From positions 1 to 5,672 of the forward strand of contig JAURQA010000143.1 of assembly GCA_030836345.1 (NCBI GenBank): 5,672 bases of DNA, in the 5' to 3' direction. Of the stretch, positions 1 to 5,672 are shown piece by piece (position 1 is the first letter of the stretch; each line of letters begins with the position of its first letter). The position numbers were made by a program, and so were the translations under genes. The notes below the pieces were generated by a model, which did no database searches, was not told where the DNA came from, and saw only the letters and a program-made list of their open reading frames with translations. Origin of the DNA: Bacteroidota bacterium (GTDB lineage: Bacteria > Bacteroidota > Bacteroidia > NS11-12g > UBA955).

Positions 1-774
1 ACTGGTATTATCGACTATAAAGCGGTAAGTATGGTACTGAAAGAAGAAGTGATCCGATTAGGGGGAGAGATCGCCTTAGGGGAAGAAGTAAAAGCCATAG
101 ATAAAACCCAAACGAATGTTGAAATATCCTGTTCAAGTAAGTTTGTCTCGGCAAAGCTTTTGATTAACTGCGCAGGACTCTACTGCGATAAAGTAGCCCA
201 AATGGCTGGAGAGCGCTTAGATGTACGTATCATTCCATTTAGGGGAGAGTACTTCTACTTAAGGCCAGAAAAATCTCAAATGCTTTCTAATTTAATTTAC
301 CCAGTTCCAGATCCTAATTTCCCCTTTTTAGGGGTTCATTTTACACGTAGAATCACCGGAGAGATTGAAGCGGGTCCAAATGCTGTTTTTGCATGGAAAA
401 GAGAGGGTTATACCAAAACATCCTTTAGTCTAAAAGAAGTTTGGGAGAGCTTAGCATGGTCAGGGTTTAGGAAAGTAGGATTGAAATACTGGAAAACAGG
501 CTTAGGCGAATACTATAGGTCATATAGCAAGGCCGCCTTTGTAAAAGCACTTCAAAAACTAATGCCTGCGATCACAGAAGACGATTTAGTACCAGCCGGT
601 GCTGGAGTACGAGCTCAAGCCTGCCATAGAGATGGGTCATTAATTGATGATTTCTTTATTCAGGAGAGTGAGGCTTGTGTACATGTGTTAAATGCGCCAA
701 GCCCAGCGGCAACCAGTTCGCTAAGTATTGGCGACACCATTAGCGAAAGAGTAATCCATTCATTAAACAAATGA
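1..774 (+). CDS. lhgO: L-2-hydroxyglutarate oxidase/dehydrogenase, C-terminal part (5' end outside window)
   Basis: This is an FAD-dependent oxidoreductase of the DAO fold that oxidises L-2-hydroxyglutarate to 2-oxoglutarate, passing electrons to oxygen or the membrane quinone pool. The reading frame is open from base 1. The residues before the first ATG (position 31), TGIIDYKAVS, fit the conserved family segment, so that ATG is internal. About 257 residues are visible of a family length near 400; the N-terminal GxGxxG nucleotide-binding motif lies upstream of the window. In fragment numbering, visible family features are NCAG at 56-59 (FAD-domain strand), RGEY at 81-84, a substrate-domain stretch at about 100-129 with PFLGVHFTRR, GVRAQ at 202-206, DDF at 216-218 and the signature NAPSPAATSSL at 231-241 near the FAD. 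The stop overlaps the next start (ATGA), suggesting a shared transcript with the SprT-like gene. Family assignment is firm; the electron acceptor cannot be read from sequence. Confidence 0.93.
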   Translation, partial: TGIIDYKAVSMVLKEEVIRLGGEIALGEEVKAIDKTQTNVEISCSSKFVSAKLLINCAGLYCDKVAQMAGERLDVRIIPFRGEYFYLRPEKSQMLSNLIYPVPDPNFPFLGVHFTRRITGEIEAGPNAVFAWKREGYTKTSFSLKEVWESLAWSGFRKVGLKYWKTGLGEYYRSYSKAAFVKALQKLMPAITEDDLVPAGAGVRAQACHRDGSLIDDFFIQESEACVHVLNAPSPAATSSLSIGDTISERVIHSLNK

Positions 775-1385
775 CCTTAGCCGAGTTATCAGAAAATCTA
801 AAAAAGTATGTGCCTCTGGGTTCAGAAGTTTATTGTGCAGATCTCCTTCTCACCAATAAGGTTCATTTGAATATTAAAAATCCACGATTGAGTAAACTGG
901 GAGATTATAGGCCCAAGCATAATGGTCAACCTCATAGAATATCATTGAATCGAGATCTAAATCCCTATGCTTTCCTCATTACTTTTTTACATGAAATTGC
1001 TCATTTACTGAACTTTGAAAAGTTTGGATCTAAAGTAGCGCCTCATGGCCCCGAGTGGAAAAGAGAATTTAAAGAAGTGACCGAGCCCATGTTAGAAGGA
1101 AAGATTTTTCCATTAGACATCTATCAAGCTCTCATAAAATATATGCAAAACCCTTATGCTAGTAGTTGCAGTGATCCAGGCCTCATGAAAGTGTTACACG
1201 GCTATGATTCTGATAGTGAGTGGGCTTTGGTAGATGATATTTCCATCAATGGAAGGTTTAAGTTAAAAAATGGAATGGAATTCACAAAGTTGCATAAAAA
1301 ACGTACCAGATACCAATGCCGGGAGGACAAAACGGGAAGAGAATATCTGGTTCCAGGGGTAAGTAAGTGTAAGTCACTTAATTAG
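771..1385 (+). CDS. SprT-like zinc metalloprotease domain protein
   Basis: This 204-residue protein has a SprT-like (SprT/Spartan-type) metallopeptidase core. The zinc-binding HExxH is HEIAH at residues 74-78 (H74, catalytic E75, H78), and the third ligand is probably H92 in PHGPEW (91-96), the usual SprT spacing. The N-terminal 30-65 region (KLGDYRP, then RISLN before the helix) fits the beta strands that precede the catalytic helix. The C-terminal part (about 155-197) resembles the small beta domain of Bacteroidota SprT-like proteins (KKRTRYQC, then TGREYLV), but I see no paired CxxC zinc ribbon such as longer SprT proteins carry; the only late cysteines are C133, C183 and C200. No signal peptide is visible, so it is probably cytosolic. 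The start is the ATG overlapping the lhgO stop, which gives the expected N-terminus. Eukaryotic Spartan cleaves DNA-protein crosslinks; the substrate of bacterial members is not established, and none can be inferred here. Confidence 0.87.
   Translation: MTLAELSENLKKYVPLGSEVYCADLLLTNKVHLNIKNPRLSKLGDYRPKHNGQPHRISLNRDLNPYAFLITFLHEIAHLLNFEKFGSKVAPHGPEWKREFKEVTEPMLEGKIFPLDIYQALIKYMQNPYASSCSDPGLMKVLHGYDSDSEWALVDDISINGRFKLKNGMEFTKLHKKRTRYQCREDKTGREYLVPGVSKCKSLN
1364..1380 (+). terminator. Small hairpin at the 3' end of the SprT-like gene, possible terminator
   Basis: TAAGTG (1364-1369) and CACTTA (1375-1380) form a perfect 6-bp stem with a 5-base loop, ending two bases before the stop codon TAG (1383-1385). 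The following DNA is T-rich but has no continuous T-tract. The hairpin may mark the end of the lhgO/sprT transcript or protect its 3' end; chance formation in AT-rich DNA is also possible. Confidence 0.3.
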
Positions 1386-1386
1386 C

Positions 1387-1417
1387 TTGCATTTGTCATA
1401 TTATTGCCATATATTCG
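1387..1417 (+). promoter_or_regulatory. Candidate Bacteroidota-type promoter for the universal stress protein gene
   Basis: TTG at 1387-1389 is followed after 20 bases by TATATTCG at 1410-1417. This resembles the Bacteroidota primary sigma consensus, a TTTG/TTG -33 element and TAnnTTTG -7 element about 19-21 bases apart, with one mismatch in the -7 box. A transcript starting near 1424 would have a leader of about 20 bases before the ATG at 1445. The leader has an A-rich stretch (AAAAGAAAA, 1432-1440) and no Shine-Dalgarno sequence, as is usual in this phylum. Assigned by eye only. Confidence 0.33.
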
Positions 1418-1444
1418 TAATGAAATCATTCAAAAGAAAACATT

Positions 1445-2260
1445 ATGCCCCAAAACTACAAAACAATTTTAATCGCCTATGATCACAGCAATGCAGCTCA
1501 AATTGCTGCCAAAAAAGCAGTAGAAATCGGACGAAAGTTTAATAGCGTCTTTCAAACTGTTTTTGTGATGACGAGCCGGAACGATAAAGATGCTCCAGAT
1601 GCTCAGGCTTACATTGAGGCATTAGAAAAAGTTCAGAATGTATCCTTGAATTTCAAAATTCATTCAGGATCTCCAACCCAGGTAATTGTGCAAGAGCAAA
1701 AAGATACTCGCCCCGACTTAGTAGTAATGGGTAGTCATGGGATGGAAGGGTTTATGCCACAGTTTTTAGGAAGTACGGCATATAAAGTAGCCAATAGTTG
1801 TGACTGTCCTGTTTTAATTATCCCAGAGGCGGCAAAAGATTTTAACTTTAAGAATATTTTAGTACCGGTAGATTCGTCCTCAGAGACGCGTCAGAAATTT
1901 AGTTATGCATCTGCCTTAGCCAATGTTTTTGGTTCTGTGGTGCATATTCTTGGGGTGAGTAAACACAAAGACTCAGAAACACAGAAATATGTAAATGTAT
2001 ATGTGTCTCAAGCCGAGGATTTTATGAAAAATCGCGGCGTTCAATATGGGAGTAGTATGCAACTGGGTCAATCGGTATCAAGTACTTTGATAGAATACGC
2101 GGGTAAAATGAACTGTGGAATAATATTTACCATGACAGAAAATGAGTCGGCAGGTTTTATGTTGGGCCCTTCGGCCATGCGCTTAGTTAATTCAAGTCCG
2201 TATCCTGTTTTCTGCATACATAATCATCATGTAGAAGGCGTAGGTGGCGGAGGCCTATAA
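1445..2260 (+). CDS. Tandem-domain universal stress protein (UspA family)
   Basis: This is a 271-residue cytosolic protein made of two Usp domains (about 5-127 and 135-259). Domain 1 starts with the strand and nucleotide-site aspartate ILIAYDHS (D13). It carries an intact ATP-binding motif G-x2-G-x9-G-S: G96, G99, G109, S110, followed by the strand CPVLIIP. Domain 2 begins NILVPVDSS (D143), but its matching loop (about 230-245, TENESAGFMLGPSA) lacks the first glycines of the motif, so it is probably weakly binding or non-binding. This is a common asymmetry in tandem Usp proteins. The protein ends in a short glycine-rich tail (GVGGGGL). Usp proteins generally bind ATP or AMP and help survival under starvation or other stress; the specific role here is unknown. 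Non-coding DNA on both sides and a candidate promoter upstream suggest it is transcribed alone. The ATG at 1445 directly precedes the first strand, so the start is well placed. Confidence 0.93.
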   Translation: MPQNYKTILIAYDHSNAAQIAAKKAVEIGRKFNSVFQTVFVMTSRNDKDAPDAQAYIEALEKVQNVSLNFKIHSGSPTQVIVQEQKDTRPDLVVMGSHGMEGFMPQFLGSTAYKVANSCDCPVLIIPEAAKDFNFKNILVPVDSSSETRQKFSYASALANVFGSVVHILGVSKHKDSETQKYVNVYVSQAEDFMKNRGVQYGSSMQLGQSVSSTLIEYAGKMNCGIIFTMTENESAGFMLGPSAMRLVNSSPYPVFCIHNHHVEGVGGGGL

Positions 2261-2266
2261 GCCTCT
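2249..2266 (+). terminator. Hairpin across the stop codon of the universal stress protein gene, possible terminator
   Basis: GGAGGC (2249-2254) pairs with GCCTCT (2261-2266): five Watson-Crick pairs, GC-rich, plus an outer G-U pair, around a 6-base loop containing the TAA stop. The downstream sequence is AT-rich (2267-2297) but the first long T stretch is about 13 bases away, so it is not a classic intrinsic terminator. It could end transcription weakly or stabilise the 3' end. Confidence 0.33.
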
Positions 2267-2308
2267 AGAATCAATATACTTTTATTCAATATATTTTGGA
2301 TTCATTTG

Positions 2309-2356
2309 CACCTTTTCACAATCTTAAAAGTGGTGGAATAAATTCCTTTGTCAAAG
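2309..2356 (+). promoter_or_regulatory. Cluster of dyads in the 124-base leader of the Fe-S protein gene; possible operator or leader structure
   Basis: Three dyads follow one another between the stress protein gene and the Fe-S protein gene. CACCTTTT (2309-2316) pairs with AAAA and GGTG (2326-2335) with a 2-base bulge. GGAAT (2335-2339) and ATTCC (2342-2346) form a 12-base near-palindrome. CTTTG (2346-2350) and CAAAG (2352-2356) form a further dyad round one base. An octamer, TCAATATA, also occurs twice just upstream (2271-2278, 2286-2293). A weak promoter match, TTTG (2347-2350), 19 bases, then TAAATTGC (2370-2377), would give an almost leaderless transcript. These could be regulator sites, but AT-rich DNA produces such dyads by chance. 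Confidence 0.25.
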
Positions 2357-2384
2357 CATTTTAATTTGGTAAATTGCAGGAATT

Positions 2385-3164
2385 ATGTTGGCAAAAACAA
2401 TGCAAGAGTATGCATCTGCGGGAGAGACTCCAGAGGTGTTATTTTGGGTAGGATGTGCAGGTAGTTTTGATGAACGTGCTCAAAGAGTTACGCAGTCATT
2501 TGCAAAAATATTAAATGCTTCTGGTGTAAAATTTGCCATATTGGGTCACGAGGAAGGATGCACAGGAGACCCAGCTAAACGTGCTGGAAACGAGTTTTTA
2601 TTCCAGATGCAAGCAACGCAAAACATCGAAACCTTGAATGGATATGGTGTTAAAAAAGTAGTTACCGCTTGTCCGCATTGTTTCAATACTCTTAAAAATG
2701 AATACCCCAGCTTAGGAGGAAATTATGATGTTGTTCATCACACTCAGTTTTTAAACGAATTGTTGAGTTCTGGAGCCTTGAGTGTGGAGGGAGGTGCTTA
2801 TGAAGGCAAGAAAATAACGTATCACGACAGTTGTTACTTGGGAAGAGCCAACGATATCTATGAAGCCCCGCGGCAGGTAATGGAAAAATTAGATGGGGAT
2901 CTTGTAGAAATGAAGCGATGCAAAACCAATGGTTTGTGTTGTGGAGCAGGAGGAGCCCAAATGTTTAAAGAAGCAGAAAAGGGAGATAAAGAAATTAATG
3001 TAGAACGCGCCGAAGAGGCCATTGCTACCGATGCTGATATTGTTGCCGTGAACTGCCCCTTTTGTATGACCATGATGAGAGATGGGGTAAAACATTTCGA
3101 TAAAGAACAGACGATAGAAGTGAAGGATATTTCAGAACTCATTGCAGATGCTAATAAATTATGA
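2385..3164 (+). CDS. Two-CCG-domain Fe-S binding protein (HdrB/GlpC/LutA-like cysteine-rich protein)
   Basis: This 259-residue protein consists of two cysteine-rich CCG domains, as in HdrB of heterodisulfide reductase, GlpC and LutA. The family binds Fe-S clusters, non-cubane [4Fe-4S] in HdrB, and works in electron-transfer complexes. The second domain is complete: C150, then C185-C186-G187, then C224 and C227, matching Cx31-39CCGx35-36CxxC. The first is C24, G58-C59-T60, C96 and C99: one of the paired cysteines is glycine, so a full second site is unlikely. There is no signal peptide, membrane segment or ferredoxin CxxCxxC motif, so it needs a partner for electron supply. In Flavobacteriia, as I recall, this gene normally follows a larger Fe-S/membrane subunit; here a universal stress protein precedes it. 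The start at 2385 is the first ATG after an in-frame stop at 2370-2372 and fits the family N-terminus (TMQEYASAGE). The stop overlaps the next gene by ATGA. Substrate unknown. Confidence 0.9.
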   Translation: MLAKTMQEYASAGETPEVLFWVGCAGSFDERAQRVTQSFAKILNASGVKFAILGHEEGCTGDPAKRAGNEFLFQMQATQNIETLNGYGVKKVVTACPHCFNTLKNEYPSLGGNYDVVHHTQFLNELLSSGALSVEGGAYEGKKITYHDSCYLGRANDIYEAPRQVMEKLDGDLVEMKRCKTNGLCCGAGGAQMFKEAEKGDKEINVERAEEAIATDADIVAVNCPFCMTMMRDGVKHFDKEQTIEVKDISELIADANKL

Positions 3165-3619
3165 TGTTTGATCACTATGCCGCAGATAGTAAAACTTGGA
3201 TTTTTGTTTGCAGCAAAGAACTAGATCTTTCTCAAAATGAAGAACTTAAAACTGAATTAGACGCCTTTGTGGCCCAATGGCAAGCTCATGGAAAACCGCT
3301 CGAGGCGGCTTTTGAATTAAGAGGGCGCTTGCTAGTGGTTTGTGTAAATGCAGCCAGCGAGCCAGCCAGTGGATGCAGCATTGATAAACTATATCTGTTA
3401 TTACATAAATATTCCAGTAAACATCAGGTAGATTTTATGGATCGAAAATGGCTCTTAGCTGAAAACGGAACCTGTTTACATGCCCATAGAGATGTGGAGC
3501 ATTTGGCCCAACTCAAAGGACAAAAAATTGTTGATTTAAGTGTTAATCAAAGCAAATCTTGGATAAATCAGGGGTATATTCCAGTGGAAGATAGCTGGGT
3601 TGGAAACAAGCTGAAATAA
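3161..3619 (+). CDS. Conserved protein of unknown function, Flavobacteriia-type, coupled to the Fe-S protein
   Basis: This is a 152-residue soluble protein with no signal peptide or membrane segment. I recognise it as a small family found in Flavobacteriia behind the same Fe-S protein gene, and often labelled 'ABC transporter ATPase' in databases. That label has no support here: there is no Walker A, Walker B or ABC signature. Features that seem family-conserved are W13-I14 near the start, W40 followed by AHG (42-44), the central motif ASGCSID (69-75, with C72), DRK (94-96), and the C-terminal W134, P141 and SW (145-146). The C72 motif and late tryptophans are the obvious candidates for a functional site. 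Its start overlaps the Fe-S gene stop (ATGATG at 3161-3166; either ATG could serve), and its stop overlaps the next start, so all three genes are likely translated together. A role with the Fe-S protein is inferred from position only; no biochemical function can be assigned. Confidence 0.85.
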   Translation: MMFDHYAADSKTWIFVCSKELDLSQNEELKTELDAFVAQWQAHGKPLEAAFELRGRLLVVCVNAASEPASGCSIDKLYLLLHKYSSKHQVDFMDRKWLLAENGTCLHAHRDVEHLAQLKGQKIVDLSVNQSKSWINQGYIPVEDSWVGNKLK

Positions 3620-4857
3620 TGCATCAGGAAAAAGTAAAAAAAAGAGATGGCTCAGGTTCCTTAGGAATCCTGTGGTTTACTATTTTTTTAGACCTTCTCG
3701 GGTTTGGAATTATTATCCCAATACTTCCCGTAGTTGCAAAAGAATATGCAGTAAAGGCAAATTGGGGTATAGAGCCAGATATTATGGTAGGAATCGTTGT
3801 TATGGCCTTTTCGCTCATGCAACTGCTGTTCTCTCCCGCCGCAGGAAATATAAGCGATCGCATAGGCCGCAGGCCGGTTCTTTTAACCACGATACTATTA
3901 ACGGCCAGTGGGAGTCTTCTTTTTGGAATTGCAGGAGGGTTAGGTATGCTCATTCTTAGTCGTTTGGTCTCCGGACTGGGATCAGCCAATATACCCACCG
4001 CTCAAGCGTATATAGCAGATATCACTGCGCCAGAAGATCGAGCCTCTAAAATGGGCTTAATTGGAGCTGCTTTTGGCTTAGGATTCGTATTTGGGCCAGC
4101 CATTGGGGCAGCCCTGGTATACATTGCCAATATCTACCACTGGGACTCCCTATTAACCATTGGTTTGTTCAGTGCCGGACTTAGTATTATTAATTTTCTC
4201 CTCGCCCTTTGGAGATTGCCAGAAAGCTTAAAACATAAAAACCCAAATTCCGATAAAGGCTTTCTTAAAGCTTATGCAGGACTTGTTCCTGCCTTTAGAA
4301 CTCCCATTTTGGGCGAGCTTTTTACCATTAATCTTATTTTTATTACCGCCTTTGTGCTTATGCAAACCAATGCAGCCCTTATGTGGAGTGAGATCTATCA
4401 AACTCCAGAAAACTACATCTACATTATTTTTGGTTTCATTGGAATATGTACAGCCTTGGTTCAGGGCCTGTTAATCAAACGATTTGAGAACATAATTGGA
4501 CTGCGAAAAATGTTGCTTGTAGGAACAGTATTGGTGGGTATTGGATTAACCATTTTACCCTTTCCAGCACCCGAGTATTTTTACCCAATTACAGCCTTAG
4601 CCATTATCTGTTTGGCCTTAGGTAACGGCATGTTAATGCCCAGCCTAAATGCCATGGTTTCTAAAAATGCAGATGCAAAAACCCAAGGAAAAATACTTGG
4701 CTTATTTCAGGGAGTAGGAGCCATTGGCCGAGTAGTGGCGCCAACCATTGCTGGAGTATTATACCATTATCAATTTAAATTGCCCTATATAGCTGCAGGT
4801 GCTTTAATGGTGATATGTTTAATGCTTTCAACCAAGCTCTTGCCTAAGCTAAGGTAA
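3619..4857 (+). CDS. TetA-like MFS drug:proton antiporter (TCR/Tet family)
   Basis: This 412-residue inner-membrane transporter has about twelve hydrophobic segments (roughly 17-38, 55-75, 88-106, 107-130, 145-168, 178-198, then after a hydrophilic central loop 232-252, 267-287, 297-313, 321-341, 358-380, 388-408). Helix 1 carries the D25-x-x-G28 ... P34 motif. The loop after helix 2 has motif A, G76-x3-D80-R81-x-G83-R84-R85. Helix 5 has the antiporter motif C, with G149, G153, G155, G159-P160 and G163. The combination, with AYIADIT at 130-136, places it near the TetA/TCR group of H+-coupled exporters. The substrate cannot be told; most such chromosomal Bacteroidota genes have not been shown to give tetracycline resistance. 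The ATG at 3619 overlaps the previous stop (TAATG) and gives a short basic N-terminus before helix 1. Length is normal for the family. It ends 16 bases before the converging gene. Confidence 0.92.
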   Translation: MHQEKVKKRDGSGSLGILWFTIFLDLLGFGIIIPILPVVAKEYAVKANWGIEPDIMVGIVVMAFSLMQLLFSPAAGNISDRIGRRPVLLTTILLTASGSLLFGIAGGLGMLILSRLVSGLGSANIPTAQAYIADITAPEDRASKMGLIGAAFGLGFVFGPAIGAALVYIANIYHWDSLLTIGLFSAGLSIINFLLALWRLPESLKHKNPNSDKGFLKAYAGLVPAFRTPILGELFTINLIFITAFVLMQTNAALMWSEIYQTPENYIYIIFGFIGICTALVQGLLIKRFENIIGLRKMLLVGTVLVGIGLTILPFPAPEYFYPITALAIICLALGNGMLMPSLNAMVSKNADAKTQGKILGLFQGVGAIGRVVAPTIAGVLYHYQFKLPYIAAGALMVICLMLSTKLLPKLR

Positions 4858-4858
4858 G
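4839..4858 (+). terminator. Hairpin across the MFS gene stop codon, possible terminator between converging genes
   Basis: CTTGCCT (4839-4845) can pair with AGGTAAG (4852-4858), seven pairs including one G-U, round a 6-base loop; the TAA stop lies in the 3' arm. No T-tract follows directly. It is the only stem I can see between the converging genes (gap 4858-4873). The minus-strand transcript would have a mismatch at the G-U position, so any terminator action is more likely for the plus strand. Confidence 0.28.
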
Positions 4859-4873
4859 TAGGTGTTTATATAC

Positions 4874-5671
4874 TCAATACTCTTTCATGCTCAAACCCGT
4901 TAGATATATCTTTAAATTGCGGATGGCAGCTTGTTTATCTCCATAATAGGGAAATAGAACTTTAGTTTTAGTATTGAATAGAGGTTTATGTTTAAACTCG
5001 TCTAAAAAATACAAGCCACTCTTATGAGCTATAATTCCATGATTAAAAAGAGATAATATAGAAAAAGTATGTTTGGTATATACCTTAGGTGTTTTTAAGG
5101 GCAAGCAAGCCATATTTTTAAGCTCGTTTTTGCCATTTAGAACCATGCTTTTTATACATAGGCTATCAAATACATCCAATGGCTTATTGGGGAGCATAAG
5201 CAAAAGGGTGCTATCGTTTAAGGCTTTTATATAGGTGATTTTTAGAATTAGCGAGTCCATAAATAAGGCTATATCACCCATCATTCTGTACGTGGGATCT
5301 TTTTCGTAGCTATTGCACAATTCTTGTGAGATTTTTAGGTTTTTAGCATTGGTCTTATAGAGGTAATTCGTCCTTTTTGAACCCAAACTTAGCGGTAAAT
5401 CAAAAACAGTGTACTGCCCAGACAAAAAATCGGCATATACTAGCTTTTTATTTACATATGCCAACTGTTTTACACGAGAGGGATTAAACTTTAGCAAGAG
5501 TTGATTAAAATTAATAATGGCTGTTTTGTTTTGAAAAAGAAACCCTTTGGATACATGGTATTGGGCTGTGGTAAGTTCGCATTTTTCCTGATTATTGTTT
5601 TCAATTACACTGGCTACCATAAAAGTGCTATCGCTTATAAAAAAGCCTTGATTGGCCTTTTTCATATTCAA
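4874..5671 (-). CDS. Protein of unknown function, probably 5'-truncated by the window end
   Basis: I do not recognise this gene with confidence. The frame is open to the window edge; the first codon in it is TTG (5669-5671) and the first ATG is at 5663-5665 (MKKANQGFF), leaving 263-265 residues. No signal peptide or lipobox is visible, and the sequence begins directly with strand-like FFISDSTFMVASV, so the true start may lie outside the window. The protein is rich in K, L, N, F and Y with alternating hydrophobic and polar stretches. Segments such as KKLVYADFLSGQYTVFDL (residues 77-94) and DSTLLLMLPNKPLDVFD (153-169) look like beta-propeller blades, vaguely like the TolB-like/BF3164 six-bladed propeller proteins of Bacteroidota. 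This is a weak guess. No catalytic motif or transmembrane helix is evident. It converges on the MFS gene with 16 bases between stops, so it belongs to another transcription unit. Confidence 0.65.
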   Translation of the reverse strand: MNMKKANQGFFISDSTFMVASVIENNNQEKCELTTAQYHVSKGFLFQNKTAIINFNQLLLKFNPSRVKQLAYVNKKLVYADFLSGQYTVFDLPLSLGSKRTNYLYKTNAKNLKISQELCNSYEKDPTYRMMGDIALFMDSLILKITYIKALNDSTLLLMLPNKPLDVFDSLCIKSMVLNGKNELKNMACLPLKTPKVYTKHTFSILSLFNHGIIAHKSGLYFLDEFKHKPLFNTKTKVLFPYYGDKQAAIRNLKIYLTGLSMKEY

Positions 5672-5672
5672 T

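Noticed and set aside
31..33. ATG as the start of the L-2-hydroxyglutarate oxidase gene
   Set aside because: The frame is open to base 1 and the residues before this ATG fit the family, while the FAD-binding N-terminus is missing; the codon is internal.
1386..1444. Small RNA or riboswitch between the SprT-like and stress protein genes
   Set aside because: The gap is only 59 bases and shows no structure beyond a promoter-like site.
2858..3175. Minus-strand open frames opposite the Fe-S protein gene (also 2889-3095)
   Set aside because: They lie entirely over the second CCG domain, whose motif spacing proves the plus-strand frame; the translations look like no protein family.
3161..3619. Annotation as an ABC transporter ATPase
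   Set aside because: No Walker A, Walker B or LSGGQ-type signature is present and the protein is only 152 residues long.
3624..3998. Open frames overlapping the MFS gene on the minus strand, and 3672-3959 and 4274-4474 on the plus strand
   Set aside because: The MFS frame carries motifs A and C and a full set of membrane segments through these regions; the others are by-products.
3619..4857. Calling the MFS gene a tetracycline resistance determinant on a mobile element
   Set aside because: Its motifs show only TCR/Tet-group membership; no regulator tetR, transposase, inverted repeats or composition shift is seen.

Overview
The window looks like ordinary chromosomal DNA from a Bacteroidota bacterium, most likely of the Flavobacteriales. 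The evidence is moderately AT-rich sequence, start codons with almost no Shine-Dalgarno sequence, one promoter-like site of the Bacteroidota type, and proteins that resemble Flavobacteriia families, especially the Fe-S protein and the 152-residue protein behind it. The lineage is inferred from remembered family sequences, not from a search.

Positions 1-1385 hold the C-terminal two thirds of an L-2-hydroxyglutarate oxidase/dehydrogenase gene (lhgO, cut by the window start). It overlaps by ATGA a SprT-like zinc metalloprotease gene. Positions 1445-2260 hold a tandem-domain universal stress protein gene with its own candidate promoter. After a 124-base non-coding gap rich in small dyads comes a tightly packed three-gene set at 2385-4857: a two-CCG-domain Fe-S protein of the HdrB/GlpC/LutA type, a small conserved protein of unknown function, and a TetA-like MFS efflux transporter. 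These genes overlap at ATGA and TAATG junctions, so they are probably co-transcribed and translationally coupled. A converging gene of unknown function, perhaps propeller-like and probably cut by the window end, fills 4874-5671 on the minus strand.

All six plus-strand genes read in one direction. The transcription-unit ends at 1385, 2260 and 4857 each have a small hairpin at or across the stop codon, without a good T-tract. I see no mobile element, CRISPR array, RNA gene, phage gene or defence system. The points most worth following up are the Fe-S protein standing without its usual large Fe-S partner next to it, and the uncharacterised small protein coupled to it.
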